From: Alphaproteobacteria bacterium
GTDB taxonomy: Bacteria > Pseudomonadota > Alphaproteobacteria > Micavibrionales > Micavibrionaceae
DNA length: 54,795 bases
Direction: 5' to 3'
Assembly (NCBI GenBank): GCA_023140215.1
Contig: JAGLMC010000007.1
Coordinates: 1-54,795 of the forward strand
In this document: positions 21,230-29,987 of the stretch, in pieces
How positions within the stretch are numbered: position 1 is the stretch's first letter
Layout of the letters: each line of letters starts with the position of its first letter
Notes under the pieces: model-generated
What the model was told of the DNA's origin: nothing
Database searches by the model: none
The model's input: the letters and a program-made list of their open reading frames with translations, nothing else
Position numbers and translations under genes: made by a program

Positions 21230-21541
21230 ATGAAGATATATGTCACTGATCTGGAAGGAGTCGAACATGAACTGGATGCTGTTGAAGGATGGCGCGTGAT
21301 GGAAATTATCCGTGAGCATGGACTTCCTATAAAGGCTGAATGTGGTGGTGCTTGTGCTTGTGCGACTTGTCATGTTTATGTTGATGAAACATGGATGGAC
21401 AAACTTACAGAAATGAAAGAAGAAGAAGAAAAAATGCTTGATGAGGCTTTTGATCTTCAGGAAAATTCACGTCTTTCATGTCAAATTATTATGAGTAAAG
21501 AGCTTGATGGCTTGAAAGTTACATTAGCACAAGCGGTATAA
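21230..21541 (+). CDS. 2Fe-2S ferredoxin, adrenodoxin type
   Basis: Small electron carrier. The 103 residues carry the adrenodoxin-type ligand spacing C38-x5-C44-x2-C47-x36-C84, in a context ECGGACACATC and RLSCQ. Proteins of this type donate electrons to iron-sulfur cluster assembly, heme A synthesis or P450 enzymes. No isc genes or P450 are adjacent, so the partner is unknown. The gene converges with a PfkB-family kinase gene 16 bases away. Confidence 0.93.
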   Translation: MKIYVTDLEGVEHELDAVEGWRVMEIIREHGLPIKAECGGACACATCHVYVDETWMDKLTEMKEEEEKMLDEAFDLQENSRLSCQIIMSKELDGLKVTLAQAV

Positions 21542-21557
21542 TTATAATCATTTTCAT

Positions 21558-22499
21558 TTATGTACTGATTTTTTTGGGATCACTGAGGTCATTAATCTTC
21601 GCATCAATTTCTTCTTGTATAGGCAAAGCCGGTGAACCTTTTATTTTTGTGCACGTGAGTGATCCTGCAATGCTGGCTCGTTTCATGGCTTGCGGTAGGG
21701 ACATATTTGCTTTTAAACTGGCGGTGAAAACTCCACAATAGGCATCTTGAGCTCCGTTGCGATCTATTACTTTTTCAATATCAAGAGCTTTGACTTTCCA
21801 TATCTCCCCTTCTGTGGTGTATGCATAACTTCCATTTGTGCCAATTGTAACAATACATGTCAGGTTTCCTTGTTTTGAGAGTCCTTCTGCAAGTTTTATT
21901 GCATTATTGCTAGTTTGTAGTCCAAGTTTTTCGGAAAGTTTGAGTGCTTCTTCTTGATTTACTATCATATAATCAAGATTATCTAATAGTTCTTGTGAAA
22001 AATTTAAAGACGGGGATAGGTTCATGATAGTTGTTGCACCTGCTTTTTTTGCTCTCGAAAGCAGCTTCATATTTTCTTTTAGTGTTATTTCTGTTTGGGT
22101 TAAAATAAAAGTTTCATTACTAAGAACTTCCTCTGGAATTTGTTCAGAAGAAGCATCAACATTTGCAGCTTGTGCATAAAATGCCTTTATTTCACCGGAA
22201 GAATCCTCGATGTAAATATTTATACTTGTTGGTAGTTCATCGCTTTGATCTATTCCTGATGTGGTAATGTTTTCACGTCGTAGTTGATTTAGAAGTGTCG
22301 TTGCAAATTCGTCATCTCCGACTTTTCCAATTAGTGATACTTTTCCTCCAGAGCGAGCCGCTGCCAAGGCTTGTATAGCTCCTTTTCCTCCTAAACTAAT
22401 GTTTTGATGTGTGGCAAAAGTAGGAAATTCATTATTATCAGAAAAGTGCTCAACTTTTAAATGCATATTCATAGTGATCGAGCCAAATACAATAATCAT
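21558..22499 (-). CDS. PfkB-family carbohydrate kinase, ribokinase-like, divergent active site
   Basis: The 313 residues are full length for the ribokinase family. Conserved features are the N-terminal GGKGA loop with QALAAARSGG and GKVGDDEFA, the middle VNQEEA segment and the C-terminal catalytic region. Two key positions deviate. GGKGANQA reads GGKGAIQA. The anion-hole signature T/GAGD reads N-G-A-Q251-D252, keeping the catalytic aspartate but replacing the glycine with glutamine. The substrate is probably a sugar or nucleoside, but activity may be altered. It is the last gene of the minus-strand run that starts at the response regulator; the 108-bp repeat element lies upstream. Confidence 0.8.
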   Translation of the reverse strand: MIIVFGSITMNMHLKVEHFSDNNEFPTFATHQNISLGGKGAIQALAAARSGGKVSLIGKVGDDEFATTLLNQLRRENITTSGIDQSDELPTSINIYIEDSSGEIKAFYAQAANVDASSEQIPEEVLSNETFILTQTEITLKENMKLLSRAKKAGATTIMNLSPSLNFSQELLDNLDYMIVNQEEALKLSEKLGLQTSNNAIKLAEGLSKQGNLTCIVTIGTNGSYAYTTEGEIWKVKALDIEKVIDRNGAQDAYCGVFTASLKANMSLPQAMKRASIAGSLTCTKIKGSPALPIQEEIDAKINDLSDPKKIST

Positions 22500-22587
22500 T
22501 AAAAAATTCTTTCGTTATATATATGTAAATATATATGTTTAAATCTAAGCCTAGTTCTTTAATATTAATGAAATTACAGCAATAATA

Positions 22588-22610
22588 ATACTTATCTTTA
22601 GTATAAGTAT
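22588..22610. other. Hairpin at the edge of the inverted-repeat element
   Basis: ATACTTAT (22588-22595) and ATAAGTAT (22603-22610) form a perfect 8-bp stem around a 7-base loop. Its right arm overlaps the left end of the 22609-22716 element by two bases. No T-run follows, so it may be part of the repeat element. Confidence 0.4.
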
Positions 22611-22716
22611 AGTCGTTTAACTTGCATTTATCCTTGCACGTTGTTACTCGTCACTCACTTAGTATTACTAAGCTTCGTTCCTTGTGCCTAGTGCAAAAAT
22701 AAAGCCAAATTACTAT
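22609..22716. repeat. 108-bp element with long terminal inverted repeats (MITE-like)
   Basis: The left arm 22609-22639 (ATAGTCGTTTAACTT through to TTGCAC) is an imperfect inverted copy of the right arm 22691-22716 (GTGCAAAAATAAAGCC to ACTAT). The terminal ATAGT and the inner TTGCAC match exactly. In the centre, CTTAGTATTACTAAG (22658-22672) is a 7-bp palindrome. No open reading frame of note lies inside. Sequences like the last 40 bases occur again at 34161-34200 and 34931-34970. A non-autonomous mobile or dispersed element is the best reading; no transposase is seen. Confidence 0.6.
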
Positions 22717-22788
22717 ATGTAAGAATGTAAAATTATGTGATTTTTTTAGATAATCGGGAAAAGCTGTCATTATTGCTATGTGGAAAAG

Positions 22789-22968
22789 CTATGCTCTAAT
22801 ATTTATATTTGATCCACGTGTTCGCGAAATCGGTGCAGATCGAGCGGATTGATCGAGTATTTCAATAAGTCTTTGTTGTTGGTCATGTGTTTGTTTGATT
22901 ACAGACAGGGTAACGTTTTGTCTAAGAATAGATAATTCTGCTGCTAAACCGGCTGGTGCTGTCGTCAT
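22789..22968 (-). CDS. YjfB-like putative motility protein (59 aa)
   Basis: This frame is too short for most gene finders. It runs from an ATG at 22966-22968 to a TAG at 22789-22791 and encodes 59 residues. The centre (ELSILRQNVTLSVIKQTHD) and a C-terminus ending RGSNINIRA resemble the small YjfB family, annotated as putative motility proteins. The pattern Q-x-V-x-L-S-V-I-K-x3-D-x-Q is the recognisable core. It lies downstream of the HPt-like and response-regulator genes on the same strand. The ribosome-binding site is weak. Existence is likely; function is only by family name. Confidence 0.6.
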   Translation of the reverse strand: MTTAPAGLAAELSILRQNVTLSVIKQTHDQQQRLIEILDQSARSAPISRTRGSNINIRA

Positions 22969-23051
22969 TAATATATGTTTTCCACACTACGTTACACTAT
23001 AATATAATTATCCTACAGGATTCTTAATAAAGAATAAAGTTTATTACTTTT

Positions 23052-23579
23052 TTATCGGCCTTTTGGAATAGCACTATTTTTTTTATGTTTTAAGAAATAA
23101 CGTTTACATGCTTTATCTAGCTCTCTAATAAGTTTTCCACCTTCACTTCCTCCGTTTCCTGTTAGATTGTTTTTTACAATGATTTTCATTGTGTTTTTAT
23201 GTGCGTTTAATATATTTGATGCATCATCGTTGATTTCATTAATAGCCTCAAGAAATTGTAAGGCAATATCTGCTACATCACTTAGTAGTTGATATTTAAA
23301 CATTCCACCGTGCGCTTTAAGTTGCATTATTGGTGCGATAATTTTTTCTTTTAATTCTGCATTGTTTTGCGCACCTTTTTGTAATAGCGCAGATTGTTTT
23401 TCAAGTTCTTCGAGATATTGTTTTGCATAAGGTGCAAAATCAACTTTTACATCGTTAATGTAACTTTGACTTCTCTTAATTGTTGCGTCATTCAGTCCGC
23501 CAGTGCCAACTTTAATTTTCAATGTGTTTGGCGGGTTAATAAAGCGTACTTTGCCGGTGGAAGATTTTTCGTCACTCAT
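23052..23579 (-). CDS. HPt-like signalling protein paired with a response regulator (tentative)
   Basis: A 175-residue soluble, helical protein. The middle (QLKAHGGMFKYQLLSDVAD) resembles alphaproteobacterial phosphotransfer-like proteins that read AHDLRGQGGTFGYPL in relatives. The C-terminal half (LNAHKNTMKIIV, then GGKLIRELDKACKRYF) follows the same group. The histidine is shifted relative to a classic HPt domain, so phosphotransfer is uncertain. It starts 43 bases after the CheY-like gene, with AGGA at good spacing. The pairing suggests the two act together; this rests on resemblance and context only. Confidence 0.6.
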   Translation of the reverse strand: MSDEKSSTGKVRFINPPNTLKIKVGTGGLNDATIKRSQSYINDVKVDFAPYAKQYLEELEKQSALLQKGAQNNAELKEKIIAPIMQLKAHGGMFKYQLLSDVADIALQFLEAINEINDDASNILNAHKNTMKIIVKNNLTGNGGSEGGKLIRELDKACKRYFLKHKKNSAIPKGR

Positions 23580-23622
23580 TGTTGTTAATCCTATATACTA
23601 AATCAGTATTTCAATCATTTTA

Positions 23623-24210
23623 TTAATTAGAAATATTCTTTGTTTCTTCATGTAATTTTTTAAGGATGTTTGCTGCTCTTTTTTGTTCTTCTGTTTTTGG
23701 CGTGTTATTCTCTTCTTCTTTTTCTTCTTTTCCACGACGTCTTGGCCCTTTATAATCGGCTGATGCTTTACGTCGTCTATCAGGGCCAAAGAATGTTCCG
23801 GAATCTACGAATTGTCTTGGTCTTTCAATAATTTGTACGACTCGTTTGTAAAGGTCTTGTGATGAGAATGGTTTAACAAGAAATTCTGTGATTCCTTTAT
23901 CTCTGGCGTTTTCAACGCGTAAGCGAGAACTAAAGCCTGTCATCATGATAATAGGCACATAAGGATTCGGTGCCGCTGGATTGCGTCTTATAACCGAGGC
24001 AAGTTCAAGTCCATCCATTGGACTCATCATCCAGTCTGTAATAACAATGTCCGGATCTTCTTTACAAACAATTTCAAACGCTTCTTCTCCGCCACCAGCG
24101 ACAAAAACGTTTTTAAAACCAAATATTTTTAGCACTGACTGTGTCAGAGCCAACATTGGTTTCATATCATCGACGATTAAAATTTTTGCTTTGTTTAAAG
24201 TGTAGGACAT
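23623..24210 (-). CDS. CheY-like response regulator with charged C-terminal tail
   Basis: The receiver domain covers residues 8-128: acidic pair D14-D15, phospho-acceptor D59 in VITDWMM, T91 and K113 (LVKPF). No DNA-binding domain follows. Instead a 65-residue tail carries GPDRRRKA, YKGPRRRG and a run of glutamates and lysines. The DRRRKA/YKGP tail is typical of a group of alphaproteobacterial single-domain regulators next to HPt-like proteins. It is the first gene of a short minus-strand cluster with the HPt-like and YjfB-like genes. The sensor kinase is not in the window. Confidence 0.9.
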   Translation of the reverse strand: MSYTLNKAKILIVDDMKPMLALTQSVLKIFGFKNVFVAGGGEEAFEIVCKEDPDIVITDWMMSPMDGLELASVIRRNPAAPNPYVPIIMMTGFSSRLRVENARDKGITEFLVKPFSSQDLYKRVVQIIERPRQFVDSGTFFGPDRRRKASADYKGPRRRGKEEKEEENNTPKTEEQKRAANILKKLHEETKNISN

Positions 24211-24364
24211 AAGTTTAAAAAATAAGTATCTTGTTAATGTGTTGTATTAAAATATTTATAAAGAATTTTCAAGTTGATTATAACTATTATATTATTGAAA
24301 TACTATAATTATAATTTTTATTATATAATTTAGTACAAAAAGCATGTATGAAAGGTGAATTCTC

Positions 24365-25291
24365 CTATTTTCCTTTAGGCATTTCTCGCGTTACATATAT
24401 TGGTTCCGGTATATTAAAATCAAGATTTACACTTTTTACAGCTCCTTGACAGGTTGGAGTTTTGCTTAGAAGTTCCGGCCATTTTTCTACCCAGCCTTCA
24501 GTATGTTCAGCTTCTTGAATGAGTTGGTATTTTACACAGTTTGTCTCACCAAGTTTTTGTAGATAGCTATGAAGTATGGCTGGTGGGACAATTTTATCTT
24601 GTCCTCCGATAAAGTGATATTGTGGCATGTTTGCAAGTTTTTGTGAAAATTCAGGAGGATTTAGAGAGCCATCTAGGTAAGACACATTGTGGTAATTGCT
24701 ATGCGCTCTATGATCAAGATTTCCTGCTACTGTTCTTATACTCAGGATGTCATCACGTTTTGCAGCGAGTATGGCTGCTATAGCTGCCCCCCCTGAAAAG
24801 CCTGTTATGTGGAAGCCTTCTATATTATAGCGGTGTTTTATTTCATTTAATGCAGCGTCATAAGCTTTTAAGACTTCTGGTGCAAAACGTTTGTTTGTCC
24901 AGTAGGCTGAATCGCATGGGGTGTCTTTGTTTATAAGTCCGCTATATTGGCATGGACGCGCTAAATAGACTACGTTATTGGCTTTGTCTTTTGTTGCCAG
25001 ATGAAGAGCCACTGGATTTTTTGGTGTCGGGTTAAGTGATATTTGTTTTTTAGATACCCAAGCAAGTCCATCACCTTCAATATATACATTGGCCGGAGCA
25101 AAACGTTCATGCATGCGTTCATATACTGTTAGAGAAAATGGTTCTACAGGTATTTGACGCTTAGTCATCCATACAGGTGCGGATAACCGGTCTGCAATTT
25201 CATGTCGCATTATAATACTAGATGTGCCACATGCTGTAAGAAATACAATTGCGCCTATTGTTAGTAATCCTGATTTTATGTGTCTTTTCAT
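24365..25291 (-). CDS. Alpha/beta-hydrolase-fold lipoprotein
   Basis: The 308 residues begin with a lipoprotein signal (VFLTACG, lipidated Cys at about 21) and continue as an alpha/beta hydrolase. The nucleophile elbow is GFSGGA with the serine at about 166. An acid lies in GGQDKIVPP, and the histidine is probably in EAEHTEGW. It is likely an envelope-anchored esterase or peptidase-like enzyme; the substrate is unknown. The ATG at 25289-25291 is chosen over a GTG one codon upstream. It is followed by the response-regulator gene after a 154-base AT-rich gap and preceded by another lipoprotein gene. Confidence 0.82.
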   Translation of the reverse strand: MKRHIKSGLLTIGAIVFLTACGTSSIIMRHEIADRLSAPVWMTKRQIPVEPFSLTVYERMHERFAPANVYIEGDGLAWVSKKQISLNPTPKNPVALHLATKDKANNVVYLARPCQYSGLINKDTPCDSAYWTNKRFAPEVLKAYDAALNEIKHRYNIEGFHITGFSGGAAIAAILAAKRDDILSIRTVAGNLDHRAHSNYHNVSYLDGSLNPPEFSQKLANMPQYHFIGGQDKIVPPAILHSYLQKLGETNCVKYQLIQEAEHTEGWVEKWPELLSKTPTCQGAVKSVNLDFNIPEPIYVTREMPKGK

Positions 25292-25368
25292 CACTTTTCT
25301 TTTTTGACCTTAATATTATGTCCGAGAAACAATTCTTAAAAAGTTATCACGCATTAAAGATGAAATCA

Positions 25369-26022
25369 CTACTCTTTATTATAGCTGTCCCCATGTCGAA
25401 GAACATATTTTGGTTTCCAACCGTTTTTCCACTCTCTTAATGTAACTATTTCTGCGGCATAACCGTTGTCATGAAACCATGAATCGACGGCATAAAAAAT
25501 GCTTGTTTTAATTTCGGATATAGTAGCTGTTTGGTGTGGCCATCTACCGGCATGTATTATTGGCAGTCGTGCGCTTGGCGGTTCTATTTTGTGGAATTTT
25601 ATATAGTCCTTTGATTCTAGAAGGGACATGTAAATGGTAGTGTTTATGCTCTCATCGACACAGTCGAGCTGGAATTTACCAAGCTTACGAAACGTTCCGT
25701 ATTGGTCTGCAAGTGTACCTGTTTTCTCTCCAACGATGTTTTCAAAAGCTCCTATTGCTTTGGCAATGGCGATTCTTTCGTTTTTTGCATTATGTGGTGC
25801 GGGTGTAAAAAAGTTGTTTATATTTTTCCAGTCTGTATTTGAAAGTTGTACATTGGCTATTTCTTTGCATCCGTATCCGTGGCATTGCTTGAATTGTTCC
25901 GGTGATATTTCATCTACACCTTTATTTTTTAAGTGAAATTGATAGCTTTCTTTTTTCGTTGCACATGATGTTGTTAGAAAACAGGTGATTAAACAGATTA
26001 TTAGTGAGATTTTATGATTCAT
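25369..26022 (-). CDS. Hypothetical lipoprotein
   Basis: A 217-residue protein with a signal peptide ending in T-T-S-C20, so probably a lipoprotein. The mature part has four scattered cysteines and the segments GRWPHQTATISEI and YAVDSWFHDNGYAAE. These look conserved in style, but I cannot assign them to a named family. Its start overlaps the xthA stop by 4 bases (ATGA), so the two are translationally coupled. Confidence 0.75.
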   Translation of the reverse strand: MNHKISLIICLITCFLTTSCATKKESYQFHLKNKGVDEISPEQFKQCHGYGCKEIANVQLSNTDWKNINNFFTPAPHNAKNERIAIAKAIGAFENIVGEKTGTLADQYGTFRKLGKFQLDCVDESINTTIYMSLLESKDYIKFHKIEPPSARLPIIHAGRWPHQTATISEIKTSIFYAVDSWFHDNGYAAEIVTLREWKNGWKPKYVLRHGDSYNKE

Positions 26023-26783
26023 GTGGAAATTTCCAGAATGATGGGAGTGTGGTCAGATGGTTTTTCCCAGCCTCGCGGTGTTGGATCAATGAAGCAATTT
26101 TCCATGCGATCAGTTATTTCCGGTGATAATAAAAAGTGGTCAATGCGAATGCCGTTGCCGTTTTGCCATGCTCCTCGTTGATAATCCCAGAAAGTATAGT
26201 TATCTTCAGATGTATCCTGCATTCGAAAGGCATCAGTTAATCCTAGATGTAAAAGCTTGAGAAAGGCTTTGTGTGTTTTTGGATGGAATAGAGCATCACC
26301 CTGCCATGTTTTTGGATCGTAGCAATCTTTATTTTCAGGAATAATATTGAAGTCACCGCCAATCACAAAAGCTATGTTTTCTTTGCGTAATGTTTTCAGG
26401 CGTTTGTATAGACGTTCCATCCATGCAAGTTTATATGAGAATTTTTCTGTATCTACAGGATTGCCATTCGGAAGGTATATGTTGATAAATCTTATGTTTT
26501 GCGCTTCAAATTCAATATATCGTGCTTGATTATCATTTTTATCACCGGGTAGTTTTGTATGTATAACTTCTATATGTGTTTTGGAAAATACAGCTACTCC
26601 ATTGTAGGCTTTTTGTGTAATAGCTTTTGTTTCGTAGCCTAGTTCTTTGAATTCATTTTCCGGGAAGTCGAGTCCTTTTAATTCTTGCACCATAAGAATA
26701 TCCGGTTTGGATTCGCTTAAGAACTTTTTTACATGTTCAAGACGCGCTTTAATTGAATTAATATTCCAAGAAACGATTTTCAT
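26019..26783 (-). CDS. xthA: Exodeoxyribonuclease III (AP endonuclease)
   Basis: Mg-dependent exonuclease/AP endonuclease of base excision repair. Motifs in order are MKIVSWNINSI, MVQELKG with the metal-binding glutamate, GGDFNIIP with catalytic Asp/Asn, and the terminal SDHTPIILE with the catalytic Asp-His pair. It has 254 residues from the ATG at 26781-26783. A TTG start 12 bases upstream is possible but would run back to the degP stop. It sits 12 bases after a DegP-family gene and overlaps the next lipoprotein gene. Confidence 0.94.
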   Translation of the reverse strand: MKIVSWNINSIKARLEHVKKFLSESKPDILMVQELKGLDFPENEFKELGYETKAITQKAYNGVAVFSKTHIEVIHTKLPGDKNDNQARYIEFEAQNIRFINIYLPNGNPVDTEKFSYKLAWMERLYKRLKTLRKENIAFVIGGDFNIIPENKDCYDPKTWQGDALFHPKTHKAFLKLLHLGLTDAFRMQDTSEDNYTFWDYQRGAWQNGNGIRIDHFLLSPEITDRMENCFIDPTPRGWEKPSDHTPIILEIST

Positions 26784-26795
26784 GTGACTAAACAA

Positions 26796-28208
26796 CTATT
26801 TAATTACAATTTGACGTGTACGGCCATTACTGCTTATGAACATTGAAAAACCTTGCGTGTTAAGCCGTTTAACTGCTTTTTGCACATCATGTACATTTTT
26901 GATATCAACGCCATTAATTTTAAGTAAAATATCACCAACATTTATCATACGACCAAAACGTGCATTAGTAGATGTTTTGAGAACTACAACTCCAGATTCT
27001 TCATTAATTATATCAAGTTCAACAGATATTGCAGGATTAAGATTAGCTATTGTTACGCCATTTAATGGATGCTCTCCTTTTAGTGTTGTTTTTCTGCTTG
27101 GAGGATCATTAGGTGGAGCTATAGCCTGAACGATGATATGTTTTTCTTTTCCGTTACGTATAATTGTTACATTGGCTTTTTCACCAATTGGAACTGTTGC
27201 CATACGAAATTTCATCTCGGAAGGGTCTCGAATATCATGTCCATTAATAGATATAGCCACATCACCAACTTTAATTCCTGACTTTTTAAGCGGGCTTACC
27301 GAATGTAAACTGGAAATAAGAGCTCCGGCAGGACGTGCAAGTCCAAGCGTTTCAGCAATATCAGCACTTACTTTTTGTGCTCTAACTCCAAGCCATGGCC
27401 GTATAACACCTTCTACACCGGATCGCCCCATTTTTTCTGCGGCAATGACACTGGCCAGCATTTCAGATGGAATAGCAAATCCAATACCAAGAGAACCTCT
27501 ATTGCTGGAATAAATTGCAGTGTTAATGCCTACTACTTTTCCATCAAGAGTTACTAATGGCCCTCCTGAATTTCCCGGATTAATTGCCGCATCGGTCTGA
27601 ATAAAGAAATTAAAATCATTAATATTCAAGCTAGAGCGTCCTTGCGCTGAAACAATGCCACTGGTTACGGTCTGACCAACACCAAAAGGATTACCAATCG
27701 CCAGAACTAAATCACCAACTTCAAGCGATTCGCTCGGTTTTAAAGAAACGAAAGGTAAATATTCATCTTTTGGTTTAATACGTAAAAGAGCAAGATCAGA
27801 TTTTTCATCAGATAAAGCGAGTTGTGCATCAAATTCACGACCATCATTCAGAATTACTGTGATTTCTTCTGCATCTTTAATTACATGTGCATTAGTCACG
27901 ATAAGACCATTAGATTCAATAATCACACCAGAACCTAAAGAGCTTTCGACCTGCTCGCGCATCCGTCCGCCTCTGAAATTATCATGAAAGAAATGTGAAA
28001 AGAACGGATCATTAAAAAATGGATTTCTTACACTTTTTGATATAGTTCGTCGTGTATAAATATTTACAACGGCTGGAGATACTTGCTTTACAACCGGAGC
28101 GAATGAAAGCTGTATTTGTTTATGGCTCGTTGGAATCTCGTCATTCACGGCAAAAGCTGTGCCGGTTAGACTCAATACTAGAACTGTAAGAAAAACTCTG
28201 ATAATCAT
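26796..28208 (-). CDS. Periplasmic serine protease, DegP/HtrA family (Do)
   Basis: Envelope protein quality-control protease/chaperone. It has 470 residues from the ATG at 28206-28208, which gives a clean signal peptide ending AFA at about 20; a longer frame to 28244 is possible. The catalytic triad is H108 (VTNAHV), D138 (SDLALL) and S214 (GNSGGP). Two PDZ domains follow, about 255-345 and 370-465. A phenylalanine-rich loop before the protease domain is typical of alphaproteobacterial DegP. It is divergent from panB with about 67 bases between, which must hold both promoters. Confidence 0.94.
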   Translation of the reverse strand: MIIRVFLTVLVLSLTGTAFAVNDEIPTSHKQIQLSFAPVVKQVSPAVVNIYTRRTISKSVRNPFFNDPFFSHFFHDNFRGGRMREQVESSLGSGVIIESNGLIVTNAHVIKDAEEITVILNDGREFDAQLALSDEKSDLALLRIKPKDEYLPFVSLKPSESLEVGDLVLAIGNPFGVGQTVTSGIVSAQGRSSLNINDFNFFIQTDAAINPGNSGGPLVTLDGKVVGINTAIYSSNRGSLGIGFAIPSEMLASVIAAEKMGRSGVEGVIRPWLGVRAQKVSADIAETLGLARPAGALISSLHSVSPLKKSGIKVGDVAISINGHDIRDPSEMKFRMATVPIGEKANVTIIRNGKEKHIIVQAIAPPNDPPSRKTTLKGEHPLNGVTIANLNPAISVELDIINEESGVVVLKTSTNARFGRMINVGDILLKINGVDIKNVHDVQKAVKRLNTQGFSMFISSNGRTRQIVIK

Positions 28209-28275
28209 GGAATATAATTTAGTGCAGCTTAGAATAAATCTCAATAGATTGTTGGGTTTTTATAGAGAAAAAATA

Positions 28276-29121
28276 ATGCAAAAGAAAATGATTCCAGAAA
28301 TAAAATTACATAAACACACAAATGAGCCGCTTGTTTGTTTAACAGCCTATACAACTCCTATGGCTAAAATTCTTGATAATTATGCTGATTTGCTTCTGGT
28401 TGGTGACAGTATTGGTATGGTGCTTTATGGAATGGAGAATACATTAGGCGTTGATCTTGAGATGATGATACGTCACGGACAAGCCGTTATGCGCGGAGTA
28501 CAAAATACATGCGTTATAGTTGATATGCCGTTTGGTAGCTATGAAGAAAGCCCTGAGCATGCCTATCGTAATGCTGCGCGTATTATGAAAGAAACAGGCT
28601 GTGATGGTGTGAAGCTGGAAGGCGGCATGGATATGGCTGGAACAATTGAGCATTTAAGTAATCGAAATATACCTGTCATGGCACACATTGGCCTTATGCC
28701 ACAATCTGTAATTAAAGATGGTGGCTATAAAGTCAAGGGACGCTCACAAATAGAAGAAATTCAGCTAATAAAAGATGCTAAAGTAGTTGAAAAAGCAGGG
28801 GCTTTTTCTGTTGTAATTGAGGGAACTGTTGAAGATGTTGCTTCAATAATTACAGATACGATTCATATTCCAACGATTGGCATTGGCGCATCACCTAAGT
28901 GTGATGGACAGATTTTAGTTACAGAAGATATGCTGGGTCTTAATGAAAAACCTGCAAAATTTGTTAAAGAATATACAAATCTTAGAACAAAAATTGAAAG
29001 TGCTATAAGTGTTTACGCGGATGAGGTACATGCACGCACTTTTCCAGCAGCAAAACATCTTTACACACGTCCAAAGGTTGTTAATTCAAAGGCTGTTAAT
29101 TGCAATAAGAAATCTGCATAA
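28276..29121 (+). CDS. panB: 3-methyl-2-oxobutanoate hydroxymethyltransferase
   Basis: First step of pantothenate synthesis: adds a hydroxymethyl group from methylenetetrahydrofolate to alpha-ketoisovalerate. Motifs are LTAYTTPMAKI, the metal-binding VGDSIGMV, VDMPFGSYE, VKLEGG, and the catalytic glutamate in VVIEG. The 281 residues count from the ATG at 28276, preceded by AGAGAAA. A frame open back to 28159 overlaps degP and has no ribosome-binding site. The stop overlaps the panC start by one base (TAATG). Confidence 0.95.
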   Translation: MQKKMIPEIKLHKHTNEPLVCLTAYTTPMAKILDNYADLLLVGDSIGMVLYGMENTLGVDLEMMIRHGQAVMRGVQNTCVIVDMPFGSYEESPEHAYRNAARIMKETGCDGVKLEGGMDMAGTIEHLSNRNIPVMAHIGLMPQSVIKDGGYKVKGRSQIEEIQLIKDAKVVEKAGAFSVVIEGTVEDVASIITDTIHIPTIGIGASPKCDGQILVTEDMLGLNEKPAKFVKEYTNLRTKIESAISVYADEVHARTFPAAKHLYTRPKVVNSKAVNCNKKSA

Positions 29122-29945
29122 TGAATCAGGCTTTTGGCTATAATAATATTAATTTACCTGTCATAAAAAGCTCTTCTTCATTGCAAGAGATCATTTTCGA
29201 ATGGAAAAATGAAGGTTTGAGAATTGGATTTGTACCTACAATGGGTGCTCTTCATGAAGGTCATTTGTCTTTAGTTAAGCTGTCTTTGGAGAATGCACAT
29301 CGCTGTATTGTTAGTATTTTTGTAAATCCATCGCAGTTTGCTCCTAATGAAGATTTTAATTCATATCCACGAGATATTCAGGGTGATTTATATAAGCTGC
29401 AAAGTTCCGGCGCGCATTTAGTTTATACGCCGGATGAGAATGAAATATATCCGGATGGTATACAAACTGGAATTATGCCGGGAAAAGAAGCACAAGGTCT
29501 TGAGACAGATTTTCGTCCTAATTTTTTTAATGGAGTTGTTAATGTTGTTTACCGATTATTCGAACATATAAAACCGGACATAGCTATTTTTGGAGAAAAA
29601 GATTTCCAGCAGCTTCAAGTAATCAGTGAAATGGTTAAAGATCTTGATCTTGATATAGAAATTCTTGGTGCTCCTATTATTCGTGATAAGTACGGTTTGG
29701 CTATGTCATCGCGTAATACTTACTTAAGTTCAGAAGAGCTAGTAATTGCTCGAAGGCTTAATAAAATTATATATAAAACTGCACAAAATATTAGTGATGG
29801 TATGACAGTAGAAAAAGCAATAAATGATGCTAAGGTTCTGTTACTTGAAGCTAATTTTGATAAAATAGATTATGTAGAAGAGCGTTGGAATAAACTTATA
29901 ACTGCGGTTTGGGTGGGTAAAACACGGTTGATTGATAATTGTTAA
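29121..29945 (+). CDS. panC: Pantothenate synthetase
   Basis: ATP-dependent condensation of pantoate with beta-alanine. Family signatures are FVPTMGALHEGHLSLVK (HIGH-like nucleotide site), FVNPSQFAPNEDF, GEKDFQQLQ and MSSRN (KMSKS equivalent). It has 274 residues, normal length. It is translationally coupled to panB and ends about 75 bases before the convergent pheT, with a terminator-like hairpin between. Confidence 0.95.
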   Translation: MNQAFGYNNINLPVIKSSSSLQEIIFEWKNEGLRIGFVPTMGALHEGHLSLVKLSLENAHRCIVSIFVNPSQFAPNEDFNSYPRDIQGDLYKLQSSGAHLVYTPDENEIYPDGIQTGIMPGKEAQGLETDFRPNFFNGVVNVVYRLFEHIKPDIAIFGEKDFQQLQVISEMVKDLDLDIEILGAPIIRDKYGLAMSSRNTYLSSEELVIARRLNKIIYKTAQNISDGMTVEKAINDAKVLLLEANFDKIDYVEERWNKLITAVWVGKTRLIDNC

Positions 29946-29987
29946 AAATTGTTAAAGAGACTTTCTGACTCTGTTATAAAGTTTGGT

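Noticed and set aside
22776-22986. Two TGTGGAAAA/TTTTCCACA sequences flanking the small YjfB-like gene, resembling DnaA boxes
   Set aside because: Only two relaxed matches are present, without an AT-rich unwinding region or further boxes; expected by chance in AT-rich DNA.
26790-26812. Further copy of the 40-base repeat (CTAAACAACTAT) near the degP stop
   Set aside because: The match is only about a dozen bases and lies across the degP stop codon; chance is more likely.
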